This document shows, piece by piece, positions 33,455-41,464 of a DNA stretch of 64,000 nt; position 1 is the first letter of the stretch; every line of letters starts with the position of its first letter. The translations under genes were made by a program, and so were the position numbers. The stretch is from assembly GCA_022774865.1 (NCBI GenBank), contig JALFLH010000003.1:29065-93064 (forward strand), read 5' to 3'. Under the pieces are notes generated by a model. The model was not told where the DNA came from. It saw only the letters and a program-made list of their open reading frames with translations, and ran no database searches. This DNA comes from Clostridiales bacterium. GTDB taxonomy: Bacteria > Bacillota > Clostridia > Oscillospirales > Oscillospiraceae.

Positions 33455-34954
33455 TTGGAATTACAGTTTCAGAAATCGCAGTGCCGCTGCCTTGGAAGGG
33501 CTGTGCGGGAAGTGAAAAACACGGAGCTGACACAGGAGGTTCGGTTGAGCGACGGAATGCCGGATATCGGGCGGGTTCTGGGCGCATGGGGGCAGGCAGT
33601 TCTTCGCAGCAAGGAATGGCGCGCCGGACAGGTGAGCGCCTCCGGCGGCGTCATGACCCGCATTCTGTACGCACCGGAGGACGGAAGCGAAATCCGGAGT
33701 TTGGATACCTGGATTCCATTCCAGATCCAATGGGATATTCAGAATGCAGACAGGGATGGAACGCTCCGCGTTCTGCCGCTGCTGCGGTTTCTGGACAGCA
33801 GAACCGTTTCAGCGCGGAAGATCATGGTGCGGGCCGGGGTTGCCGCCATGGCGGAAGCGCTGTACCCGACTGAGAAAACCATCTGTTCGGCGGATCAACT
33901 TCCGGCGGATATTCAACTGTTGAAACGAACCTATCCCATGATGCTTCCCTGTGAAGCGGGAGAAAAGACATTTACGTTGGATGAGGAACTGACACTGCCG
34001 GGTCATATTCCAGCGATGCAGAGAATCCTTTATGATACCGTCCGAACAGAGGTGACAGAGAAAAAGGTGATGACCAATAAGCTCCTGTTCCGGGGAACGG
34101 CGATTGCGCATCTGATCTATCAGTGCAATGAAGGCAATGTGCATACCTGGGATTTTGAACTTCCGTTTTCCCAGCTTACGGAGCTGGAGGGGGACCGCAG
34201 CCCGGATGCGCAGGCGGATATCCAGCTTGTTTTGACCAATCTGGAGCTGGAACAGGGAGAAACGGGACAGCTTCGCCTGAAATGCGGGATGACCGGACAG
34301 TATTTGGTTCATGACCGTGTGATGGTGGAACTGACGGAGGATGCCTACAGCACCAGGCGGACGGTGGAGCTGGCGCGGGAGCCTCTGTTTCTTCCGGCGC
34401 TGCTGGAAACCCGTTTGGAGACAGTTTCGGCCGGGCAGCAATTCCCCGGAATTGAGGGGGAAATTCTGGATGCCGTTTTTTTGCCGGATTTTCCGCTTCC
34501 GCAGCGCACGGCTGAGGGATATTCTCTGGAGTTTCCCGGCCTGTTTCAGATTTTGTACCGCGATGAATCGGGGACGGTTCAGACTGCTACGGCACGCTGG
34601 ACAGGGCATACGGAGTTTCCGGCGGACGGCGACTGCCGGGTGGATGCAGTGCTTCAGCGGATAGGCAGCGCACAGACGGCCGGTTCTGAAGGAGGAGTGA
34701 AAGTGATCGCGCAGGCGGCTCTTTCCATGGATGTGACATCCAACAGGGAAATGACCATGGTGACGGGGCTGACAACGGGAGAGGAGCAGGAGCCGGACCC
34801 GTCCCGCCCATCGCTGATACTCTGCCGTCCGGAAGGGGATGGACTGTGGAACATCGCGAAACGGTGCAATTCCACCATGGAGGCAATTCAAAAGGCCAAT
34901 GGTCTGAAGGGGGAGCCGGAGGATGACCGGATTCTGTTGATTCCCGTCTGCTGA
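33455..34954 (+). CDS. sipL: SipL-like sporulation protein (DUF3794/SPOCS domains plus LysM)
   Basis: This 499-residue protein has repeated DUF3794 (SPOCS) domains and a terminal LysM motif (LWNIAKRCNSTMEAIQKANGL, about 460-480). This is the architecture of SipL, which in clostridia binds SpoIVA and anchors the coat to the forespore membrane. The TTG at 33455 has AAGGAG eight bases upstream; the earlier GTG overlaps that site. Identity to SipL proper rather than a related SPOCS protein is inferred from the architecture. Confidence 0.82.
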   Translation: MELQFQKSQCRCLGRAVREVKNTELTQEVRLSDGMPDIGRVLGAWGQAVLRSKEWRAGQVSASGGVMTRILYAPEDGSEIRSLDTWIPFQIQWDIQNADRDGTLRVLPLLRFLDSRTVSARKIMVRAGVAAMAEALYPTEKTICSADQLPADIQLLKRTYPMMLPCEAGEKTFTLDEELTLPGHIPAMQRILYDTVRTEVTEKKVMTNKLLFRGTAIAHLIYQCNEGNVHTWDFELPFSQLTELEGDRSPDAQADIQLVLTNLELEQGETGQLRLKCGMTGQYLVHDRVMVELTEDAYSTRRTVELAREPLFLPALLETRLETVSAGQQFPGIEGEILDAVFLPDFPLPQRTAEGYSLEFPGLFQILYRDESGTVQTATARWTGHTEFPADGDCRVDAVLQRIGSAQTAGSEGGVKVIAQAALSMDVTSNREMTMVTGLTTGEEQEPDPSRPSLILCRPEGDGLWNIAKRCNSTMEAIQKANGLKGEPEDDRILLIPVC

Positions 34955-34964
34955 TTATGCAAAA

Positions 34965-34995
34965 CCGCCGCCCCGGGGGAGAGCCGGGACGGCGG
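34965..34995 (+). terminator. Strong hairpin after the SipL-like gene
   Basis: CCGCCG-C-CCCGG pairs with CCGGG-A-CGGCGG; no T-run follows, so termination strength is uncertain. Confidence 0.55.
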
Positions 34996-35099
34996 GAAGC
35001 AGGCTGTCGCGCGGGAGTGTATGCCTGCTTACTGACAGCATAACAGAATAAACGCCGCAAATCCAAGAGAATATTGTCGAAAGCCAAATGTTTTTTGAC

Positions 35100-35128
35100 T
35101 TGTCACAGCACGGAAAATGTGGTATAAT
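35100..35128 (+). promoter_or_regulatory. Promoter of the COG0523 gene pair
   Basis: TTGTCA (35100-35105), 17 bases, TATAAT (35123-35128). No Zur-type palindrome is evident beside it. Confidence 0.7.
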
Positions 35129-35163
35129 AACAGGTAGAAATTTTGTACAGAAGGTGCATTGAT

Positions 35164-36318
35164 ATGACAAAAATTGACATATTCTCCGGCTTTCTTGGCG
35201 CTGGCAAAACTACGCTGATCAAGAAGATGATTTCGGAAGCGTATCAGGGCAAGAAGCTGGTACTGATCGAGAATGAGTTCGGTGAGATTGGCATTGACGG
35301 CGGTTTTCTGAAGGATTCCGGCATCAACATTACCGAGATGAACTCCGGCTGCATCTGCTGCAGTTTGGTTGGAGATTTTGGCAAGGCGCTGAAGCAGGTC
35401 ATTGCCGCGTATCATCCCGACCGGATTATCATTGAGCCTTCGGGCGTGGGCAAGCTGTCCGATGTGATTGCCGCTGTGCAGAAGGTGACAAATGACCAGG
35501 TTACGCTGGGCTATACGGTGGCCGTAGCCGATGCAGGCAAGGTCAAGGTGTATATGAAGAACTTCGGCGAGTTCTACAATAACCAGATTGAAACTGCGTC
35601 CACCATTATTCTCTCCCGCACGGATGCCATTCCACAGACCAAGCTGGACACGGCCGTCGCCATGATCCGGGAACACAATCAGGTGGCCACGCTGGTCACC
35701 ACTCCGTGGAATCAGCTTACCGGCGAGCAGTTGATCTCCGCCATGGAGGGAAAGGCCACCCTTGCGGCGGAGCTTGCCAAGCTGGAGCTCGAACGGCTGG
35801 ACGAGGAGGATGGGGAAGAACATCATCACCATCATCATGACGATGACGAGGACGAGCATCACCATCACGACGATGACGAGGACGAGCATCACCATCATCA
35901 CGAGGATGACGAAGATGAGCATCACCATCATCACGAGGATGACGAAGATGAGGACGAGCATCACCATGAGGAAGGCCACTGCTGCTGCCACGACCATGAT
36001 GACCATGATGAGCACTGCCATCATCATCACCACCATCATCATGCCGACGAGGTGTTTACTTCCTGGGGTCGTGAGACCTCCAAGAAGTTCGACCGCGCGT
36101 TGATTGAAAGCGCGCTGAAGGAGCTGGATTCCGGCAAATTCGGAACGGTTCTGCGCGCGAAGGGTATCCTGCCCGCAGCGGACGGCACCTGGATTCACTT
36201 CGATATGGTGCCTGAGGAAATCGACATCCGTACCGGCCCCGCCGATATCAACGGCAAGCTGTGCGTCATTGGCTCCAAGCTGGATGAGGATGGCATAGCG
36301 GCGCTGTTTGGGGTGTAA
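35164..36318 (+). CDS. COG0523 (CobW/P47K) GTPase with extreme His/Asp-rich metal-binding insert
   Basis: This 384-residue GTPase has the P-loop GFLGAGKTT (9-17), the family metal-binding motif GCICC (62-66), and SRTD/NKxD-type base recognition near 160. Between the GTPase and the C-terminal CobW_C domain lies an insert (about 219-293) with some 36 histidines in runs alternating with Asp/Glu blocks, plus CCC. COG0523 proteins deliver metals, mostly zinc, to client enzymes. The insert is probably a metal reservoir. The start at 35164 follows AAGGTG. Confidence 0.9.
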   Translation: MTKIDIFSGFLGAGKTTLIKKMISEAYQGKKLVLIENEFGEIGIDGGFLKDSGINITEMNSGCICCSLVGDFGKALKQVIAAYHPDRIIIEPSGVGKLSDVIAAVQKVTNDQVTLGYTVAVADAGKVKVYMKNFGEFYNNQIETASTIILSRTDAIPQTKLDTAVAMIREHNQVATLVTTPWNQLTGEQLISAMEGKATLAAELAKLELERLDEEDGEEHHHHHHDDDEDEHHHHDDDEDEHHHHHEDDEDEHHHHHEDDEDEDEHHHEEGHCCCHDHDDHDEHCHHHHHHHHADEVFTSWGRETSKKFDRALIESALKELDSGKFGTVLRAKGILPAADGTWIHFDMVPEEIDIRTGPADINGKLCVIGSKLDEDGIAALFGV

Positions 36319-36320
36319 CC

Positions 36321-37265
36321 ATGCAGCAGATTCCGGTCTATGTGTTTACGGGTTTTCTGGATTCCGGCAAAACCAAATTTATTCAGGAAACACTGGAAGA
36401 TCCCCGGTTCAATGCCGGCGAGCGGACGCTTCTGCTGGTATTTGAGGAAGGGGAGGAGGAATATGATTTTTCTGCCTATCCCAGCCAGAATGTCTATATG
36501 GAAGTGCTGGATCAGCAGACGGTCACAACCAGAGAGCTTTCCGCGCTGAGTAAAAAATACCGCGCCGAGCGTGTGGTGGCCGAGCTGAATGGAATGCAGC
36601 AGGTGGGCGACCTGTATATGCGCTTCCCGGATGACTGGGCTGTGGCGCAGGAGGTTATGTTTGCCGATTCCACTACGTTCCTGACCTATAATTCCAATAT
36701 GCGCAATCTGGTGATGGACAAACTGGTGGGCGCCCAGATGGTGGTATTCAACCGCCTGGAAAAAGGGCAGGACACCATGCCCTTCCACAAGCTGGCACGG
36801 GCGGCCAACCGGAGAATTGATATTCTCTATGACTATACCGACGGAACCACAGAAATGGATGACGTGGTTGATCCGCTGCCCTTTGACATCAACGCGCCCG
36901 TCATTGAAGTGAAGGACGAGGATTTTGCCCTCTGGTATCGGGATGTGACCGAGGAGCCGGAGAAATATGACGGGAAGATGGTTCGCTTCAAGGCGCAGGT
37001 GGCCATGCTCCGGCGGGATCGGGACGGAATGTTCGCGCCCGGCCGGTTTGTAATGACCTGCTGCGTGGAGGATATCCAGTTCTGCGGCATTCCCTGCCGG
37101 TATGCGGACGCCAAAAATCTGGAGTCCAGAGGCTGGGTTCTGGTCACGGCCAAAATCAGCGCGGAAAAGCACAGACTTTACAAAGGCGAGGTCGGCCCCG
37201 TTCTGACGGCCACGGAGGTTGTCAGAAACGTTCCGCCCGCTGATCCGGATGTGGCCACGTTCTGA
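36321..37265 (+). CDS. CobW-like GTPase-domain protein with C-terminal DUF1980/YcgQ-like domain
   Basis: This 314-residue protein begins with a GTPase P-loop TGFLDSGKTKF (9-19) but lacks the CxCC metal motif of its neighbour. From about 215 on (YDGKMVRFKAQVAM, GRFVMTCCVEDIQFCGIPC, RGWVLVTAKI) it resembles the OB-like C-terminal domain of DUF1980/TIGR03943 proteins that partner permeases of the YcgQ/YcgR type. It starts two bases after the COG0523 gene, so both belong to one unit, probably in metal handling. Confidence 0.75.
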   Translation: MQQIPVYVFTGFLDSGKTKFIQETLEDPRFNAGERTLLLVFEEGEEEYDFSAYPSQNVYMEVLDQQTVTTRELSALSKKYRAERVVAELNGMQQVGDLYMRFPDDWAVAQEVMFADSTTFLTYNSNMRNLVMDKLVGAQMVVFNRLEKGQDTMPFHKLARAANRRIDILYDYTDGTTEMDDVVDPLPFDINAPVIEVKDEDFALWYRDVTEEPEKYDGKMVRFKAQVAMLRRDRDGMFAPGRFVMTCCVEDIQFCGIPCRYADAKNLESRGWVLVTAKISAEKHRLYKGEVGPVLTATEVVRNVPPADPDVATF

Positions 37266-37271
37266 AATCTG

Positions 37272-37299
37272 ATCCGGTGCGGAAGCTTCCGCACCGGAT
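37272..37299. terminator. Perfect palindrome after the CobW-like pair
   Basis: A 28-base palindrome (ATCCGGTGCGGAAG and its complement) follows the stop; the T-run is weak (TTGTGT). Confidence 0.65.
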
Positions 37300-37410
37300 T
37301 GTGTCTGTTCGGGCAAAGCTGCATTGCAAACATAATTTCGAAAAATGGAAAATAGTTGATGCAATTATCTGACCGGTATGGTATACTGAGGGAAAAGGAG
37401 GAGGTGGCCT

Positions 37411-38673
37411 ATGTACCAGCCATTGGCGGATCTTCTGCGGCCGCAGACCTTGGATGAAGTCTATGGGCAGGAGCACATATTGGGCGAGGGGGCGGTGCTT
37501 CGCCGCCTGATTGAGTCCGGGAATATTCCCAACATGGTTTTCTATGGCCCCAGCGGAACGGGAAAAACCACGGTTGCCAACATCATCGCGAAACAGACCA
37601 ACCGTACCCTTTATAAGCTGAATGCCACCACCGCTTCCACGGCGGATATCAAGGAGATCGTGGCGCAACTGGACACCTTTCTGGCGCCAAACGGCGTGCT
37701 GCTGTATCTGGACGAGATTCAGTCCTTCAATAAAAAACAGCAGCAGTCCCTGCTGGAATACATCGAAAACGGGAAAATCACCCTGATTGCGTCCACCACG
37801 GAGAATCCCTACTTCTATGTGTTCAACGCGATTCTGAGCCGTTCCACCATTTTTGAATTCAAGCAGATTGACGCGGCTGCCGCGTTAAAGGCTGTGAAGC
37901 GGGCGGTTTTCTTCATGGAGCAGCGCACGGCGCTGACCGCCGTGCCGGAGAAAGGCGCGCTGGAGTACATCGCCGGCGCCTGCGGCGGCGATCTGCGCAA
38001 GGCCATGAACGCGGTGGAGGTTCTGTTTTCCGCGGGACAGCCGGAAAACGGGAGAATTGCCCTGACGCTGGCCGACGCCAAAACCGTTACCCAGAAGAGC
38101 GCGCTGCGTGCGGATCGGGACGGGGATAATTACTATGATCTGCTGTCCGCCCTGCAAAAGTCTATCCGCGGCTCCGATCCCGACGCCGCCTGTCACTATC
38201 TGGCGCGGCTGCTGGAGGCAGGACAGATGCAGTCCGCTTGCCGGCGGCTGATGGTCATCGCGGCGGAGGATGTGGGCCTTGCCTTTCCGCAGATCATCCC
38301 CATTGTCAATGCCTGTGTGGATATGGCGCTGAAGCTGGGAATGCCGGAAGCCCGGATTCCCCTGGGGGATGCGGCAGTGCTGATGGCCACCTCGCCCAAG
38401 TCCAATTCCGGCTATCTTGCGCTGGACGCGGCGCTGGCGGATGTGCGGAAGGGCAGAGGCGGCGATTTTCCGCGGCACCTGCAGAATGTCCATGCCGATT
38501 CCTATACCATGGAGCGTGAGCAGGGCTATCTCTATCCCCATGATTATCCCAACCATTGGGTCAGGCAGCAGTATCTGCCCGACGATCTGGTCGGCACGCA
38601 ATACTATGTATATGGAACCAACAAAATGGAGCAGGCGGCAAAGCAGTATTGGGATGCCGTCAAAAAGGAGTAA
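37411..38673 (+). CDS. rarA: Replication-associated recombination protein RarA (MgsA family AAA+ ATPase)
   Basis: This 420-residue AAA+ protein has Walker A FYGPSGTGKTT (about 50), Walker B LLYLDEIQSFNKKQQQ, sensor IASTTENPYF, and the C-terminal MgsA domain with GTQYYVYGTNKMEQAAKQYW. RarA acts at stalled replication forks with the clamp-loader-like core. GGAGGAGG precedes the ATG. Confidence 0.93.
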   Translation: MYQPLADLLRPQTLDEVYGQEHILGEGAVLRRLIESGNIPNMVFYGPSGTGKTTVANIIAKQTNRTLYKLNATTASTADIKEIVAQLDTFLAPNGVLLYLDEIQSFNKKQQQSLLEYIENGKITLIASTTENPYFYVFNAILSRSTIFEFKQIDAAAALKAVKRAVFFMEQRTALTAVPEKGALEYIAGACGGDLRKAMNAVEVLFSAGQPENGRIALTLADAKTVTQKSALRADRDGDNYYDLLSALQKSIRGSDPDAACHYLARLLEAGQMQSACRRLMVIAAEDVGLAFPQIIPIVNACVDMALKLGMPEARIPLGDAAVLMATSPKSNSGYLALDAALADVRKGRGGDFPRHLQNVHADSYTMEREQGYLYPHDYPNHWVRQQYLPDDLVGTQYYVYGTNKMEQAAKQYWDAVKKE

Positions 38674-38678
38674 GCACC

Positions 38679-38864
38679 ATGGATATTCGTGTGGGCGACA
38701 TTCTGGTTATGAAAAAAGAGCATCCCTGCGGGGAAAAACGCTGGATTGTTCTTCGCACCGGCGCGGATTTCCGCCTGCGGTGCATGGGCTGCGGGCACGA
38801 GGTTATGACGCCCCGGTTCAAGGCAGAAAAGAATATCAAAAACATTGTCCATGCCGGGCAATAA
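38679..38864 (+). CDS. DUF951 small protein
   Basis: This 61-residue protein has VGDILVMKKEHPCGEKRW and a CMGCG motif, the DUF951 pattern of a possible zinc-bound beta domain seen next to DNA or translation genes in Firmicutes. AAGGAG precedes the ATG, which lies 5 bases after rarA. Confidence 0.88.
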   Translation: MDIRVGDILVMKKEHPCGEKRWIVLRTGADFRLRCMGCGHEVMTPRFKAEKNIKNIVHAGQ

Positions 38865-38876
38865 TCGACAGGGACG

Positions 38877-38909
38877 GGCGGCAGCCGATGAATTCGGCTG
38901 CCGCTTTTT
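38877..38909 (+). terminator. Intrinsic terminator after DUF951
   Basis: Stem GCGGCAGCCGA/TCGGCTGCCGC followed by TTTTT. Confidence 0.88.
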
Positions 38910-39047
38910 CGCGTCAAGACCCTTTTCAGGCTGGAACTCGCTGGCACAGGAGAGAATTTGCGCACGGAACACAGAGCGGTTGCGACCAACTTTTTGGCGC
39001 CGGACAGGTATACTGAAGCCATAAGAAGCGCGGGGGAGGGTAGCTGC

Positions 39048-39815
39048 TTGCGTGTCTATCTGGATGTTGCGGTTGTACTGAATTTCCTGGTGGATTTTTT
39101 GCTGATACTGGGGACGAACCGGCTGGCCGGATTCCCGGCGGCGCTTCGACGCGCCGTCCCAGCGGCGCTTCTGGGTGGAGTGTACGGCGGAATCTGCCTG
39201 ATTCCGGGCATGATGTTTCTGGGAAATTTCCTCTGGCGCGGGGTTGCCCTGTGCCTGATGGCGGTCATTGCCTTCGGCTGGAACCGGAGTGCCCTGCAAC
39301 GTGGCGCTGTGTTCGTTTTGCTGAGCATGGCACTGGGCGGCATTGCCCTTGGATTGGGACGGGGCAGCTTTCTCATGCTGGTGCTTGCCGCCGTATTCAC
39401 CTGGCTGCTGTGCCGGATGAGTTTTCGGGGCAGTCTGAGCCGGGACACCTACATCCCTGTGGAGTTGAGCTGGGGCGGGCGTACGCTGCAGCTTCTGGCG
39501 CTGCGGGATACGGGAAATACCCTGCGCGATCCCATCAGCGGAGAGCAGGTTCTGATCGCAGGAGCCGATGTGGGAATGGCGCTTTTGGGGCTGACCAGGC
39601 AGCAGCTCGCGCATCCAGTGGAGGCCATGGGGGAGATTCCGGGGCTTCGTCTGATTCCCTATCACGGGGTAGGACAGCCGGGGGGAATGCTGCTGGCACT
39701 CCGGTTTCAGAACGCAAAGATTGGAAATACATATGGAAGTCCGCTGGTGGCATTTGCCCCGGAGGTGCTGTCAAAGGGAGAGGCCTATCAAATGCTGACA
39801 GGAGGGGTTGTATGA
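39048..39815 (+). CDS. spoIIGA: SpoIIGA, sigma-E processing aspartic protease
   Basis: This 255-residue protein has five N-terminal membrane helices (about 5-125) and a C-terminal aspartic protease domain with DTGN at 154-157. SpoIIGA dimerises and, on the SpoIIR signal from the forespore, cleaves the pro-sequence of sigma-E in the mother cell. The TTG start at 39048 has GGGAGGG seven bases upstream. The usual sigE gene follows with ATGA overlap. A TATACT at 39009-39014 lacks a -35, fitting Spo0A-dependent transcription. Confidence 0.92.
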   Translation: MRVYLDVAVVLNFLVDFLLILGTNRLAGFPAALRRAVPAALLGGVYGGICLIPGMMFLGNFLWRGVALCLMAVIAFGWNRSALQRGAVFVLLSMALGGIALGLGRGSFLMLVLAAVFTWLLCRMSFRGSLSRDTYIPVELSWGGRTLQLLALRDTGNTLRDPISGEQVLIAGADVGMALLGLTRQQLAHPVEAMGEIPGLRLIPYHGVGQPGGMLLALRFQNAKIGNTYGSPLVAFAPEVLSKGEAYQMLTGGVV

Positions 39816-40522
39816 GGAATATGGTGGAAACGGTACTGCGCTGGCTGGGTATCCTGCGGGGGCAGGAAATCTATTACATCGGCGGAAGCGATATTCTGCC
39901 GCCGCCGCTGAAAGGGCAGGAGGAGCAGAGCGCCCTGCAGGCTATGGAGCAGGGGGATGAACGGGCGAAACAGCGGCTGATTGAGCACAACCTGCGGCTG
40001 GTGGTATTCATCGCCCGCCGATTCGAGAATACCGGCGTGAACCTGGAGGATCTGATTTCAATCGGAACCATTGGGCTGATTAAGGCGATCGGAACCTACC
40101 GGCGGGATAAGAACATCAAGCTGGCGACCTATGCTTCGCGCTGTATTGAAAACGAGATTCTGATGCACATCCGGAAAATTGCGGGGCAGAAGGCGGAAAT
40201 ATCTCTGGATGAGCCGATCAATATGGATTATGACGGCAACGAGCTGCTGCTGTCCGATGTGCTGGGCACGGATGAGGACACGGTCAGCGCGCCGCTGGAG
40301 GACGATGTGGATCTGCATCTGCTTCGACAGGCGCTGAGTGAGCTTCCGCCGCGCGAACGGGAAATTGTACTCATGCGGTACGGATTGGAGGGACGCAGGG
40401 AACTGACCCAAAAAGAGGTGGCGCAGAAGCTGGGAATCTCCCAGTCCTACATTTCCAGGCTGGAAAAACGGATTATGCAGCGGCTGCGAAAAGAGATTCT
40501 CAGGCAGACGAGCTGCGCCTAG
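39812..40522 (+). CDS. sigE: RNA polymerase sporulation sigma factor sigma-E
   Basis: This 236-residue sigma-70 family member has region 2 ([18 protein letters not shown], with [14 protein letters not shown] following) and region 4 ([35 protein letters not shown]). The first 25-30 residues form the pro-sequence removed by SpoIIGA. Sigma-E drives early mother-cell genes such as spoIID and sipL, both in this window. Confidence 0.95.
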   Translation: MRNMVETVLRWLGILRGQEIYYIGGSDILPPPLKGQEEQSALQAMEQGDERAKQRLIEHNLRLVVFIARRFENTGVNLEDLISIGTIGLIKAIGTYRRDKNIKLATYASRCIENEILMHIRKIAGQKAEISLDEPINMDYDGNELLLSDVLGTDEDTVSAPLEDDVDLHLLRQALSELPPREREIVLMRYGLEGRRELTQKEVAQKLGISQSYISRLEKRIMQRLRKEILRQTSCA

Positions 40523-40571
40523 AATATCCGTTTTGTCAATATTCACCACGGATTTTGACAGGTCTGGGTTC

Positions 40572-40600
40572 TTGCGGTTTTGCAATCAGTATGTTATAAT
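40572..40600 (+). promoter_or_regulatory. Promoter of rex
   Basis: TTGCGG (40572-40577), 17 bases, TATAAT (40595-40600). Confidence 0.72.
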
Positions 40601-40636
40601 CGATATGAAAATATATCGATATCAAATTGTATCGAT
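40599..40636 (+). repeat. Three ATCGAT repeats at 16-base spacing in the rex leader
   Basis: ATCGAT occurs at 40599, 40615 and 40631, each a palindrome, starting at the -10 and running to just before the ribosome site. This is not the usual Rex operator and may bind another regulator. Confidence 0.6.
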
Positions 40637-40651
40637 AAATCGAGGGATGAC

Positions 40652-41311
40652 ATGGATAAGAAAATTTCAAAATCCGTATTAAAACGCCTTCCGTCCTATC
40701 TGTCCTATCTGAAGAGCCTGCAGGAGACGGATTCCCCCTATATATCCGCGACAGCGCTGGCCAATGCCCTGGGCATGGGCGAGGTGCAGGTGCGCAAGGA
40801 TCTGGCAATGGTGTCCGATGGTGGGCGGCCGAAAATCGGCTATCTGCGGGAAAGCCTGATTGATGACATTGAGCAGTTTCTGGGCTACGACAATACCACC
40901 GACGCTGTGCTCATCGGCGCGGGTAAGCTGGGACAGGCGCTGCTTGGCTATAGGGGCTTTGACGACTACGGGCTGAATATTCTCGCTGCCTTTGATGCAA
41001 AGCCCTCCCGGGAGAAAACCGAGGATGGCAAACCGATTTATCCCATGGATAAGCTGGAGCCTTTCTGCCGGGCCAATAAGGTACTCATGGGCATTATTAC
41101 GGTTCCCGGGGAATACGCCCAGCAGGTGTGCGACAAGCTGATCGGATGTGGCATCAAGGCTATCTGGAACTTTGCACCGGTGCATTTGGAGGTTCCGCCC
41201 CATATTCTGGTTCAGTATGAAAACATGGCAACGTCGCTTGCGGTGCTGTCGATGCATCTGCAGGCCCAGATCAAGGACAATAAAGAAAACAAAAGCGGCC
41301 GTATCGATTGA
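40652..41311 (+). CDS. rex: Redox-sensing transcriptional repressor Rex
   Basis: This 219-residue protein has an N-terminal winged helix (RLPSYLSYLKSLQE, then VQVRKDLA) and a Rossmann NADH-binding domain with GAGKLGQALLGY near residue 88. Rex represses fermentation and respiration genes when NAD+ is abundant. GAGGGATG precedes the ATG. Confidence 0.94.
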   Translation: MDKKISKSVLKRLPSYLSYLKSLQETDSPYISATALANALGMGEVQVRKDLAMVSDGGRPKIGYLRESLIDDIEQFLGYDNTTDAVLIGAGKLGQALLGYRGFDDYGLNILAAFDAKPSREKTEDGKPIYPMDKLEPFCRANKVLMGIITVPGEYAQQVCDKLIGCGIKAIWNFAPVHLEVPPHILVQYENMATSLAVLSMHLQAQIKDNKENKSGRID

Positions 41312-41325
41312 TGCGGCCGCTATTT
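41294..41325 (+). terminator. Terminator-like hairpin at the end of rex
   Basis: Stem AGCGGCC/GGCCGCT spans the rex stop codon, followed by ATTT. Confidence 0.5.
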
Positions 41326-41329
41326 GGGT

Positions 41330-41464
41330 TCATTGATTTTTTCCACATCCACTACAGGCGCTGCAGTTACCGCAGCAGCCACGCTTCTTCCGCTTCTTCG
41401 GCAGAAGAAGATACAGGCAGTACCCGCCGATCAGAATAATCAGAAGCCAATCCATCCAGTTCAT
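41330..41464 (-). CDS. FeoB-associated Cys-rich membrane peptide
   Basis: This 44-residue protein has one membrane helix (WLLIILIGGYCLYLLL) followed by basic residues and a cysteine cluster GCCGNCSACSGC, the pattern of the FeoB-associated small proteins. Its ATG overlaps the feoB stop. It may bind iron at the inner face of the transporter. Confidence 0.85.
   Translation of the reverse strand: MNWMDWLLIILIGGYCLYLLLPKKRKKRGCCGNCSACSGCGKNQ

Noticed and set aside
33461..34891. Minus-strand frames under the SipL-like gene
   Set aside because: Antisense shadows with basic, repetitive composition and no start support.
35815..36045. Tandem DNA repeats that look CRISPR-like or satellite-like
   Set aside because: They encode the His/Asp-rich insert of the COG0523 protein in frame; periodicity comes from repeated codons, not spacers.
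38858..38874. Spo0A-box-like TGTCGAT near the end of DUF951
   Set aside because: It lies about 175 bases before spoIIGA, before a strong terminator, and one match of this length is expected by chance.
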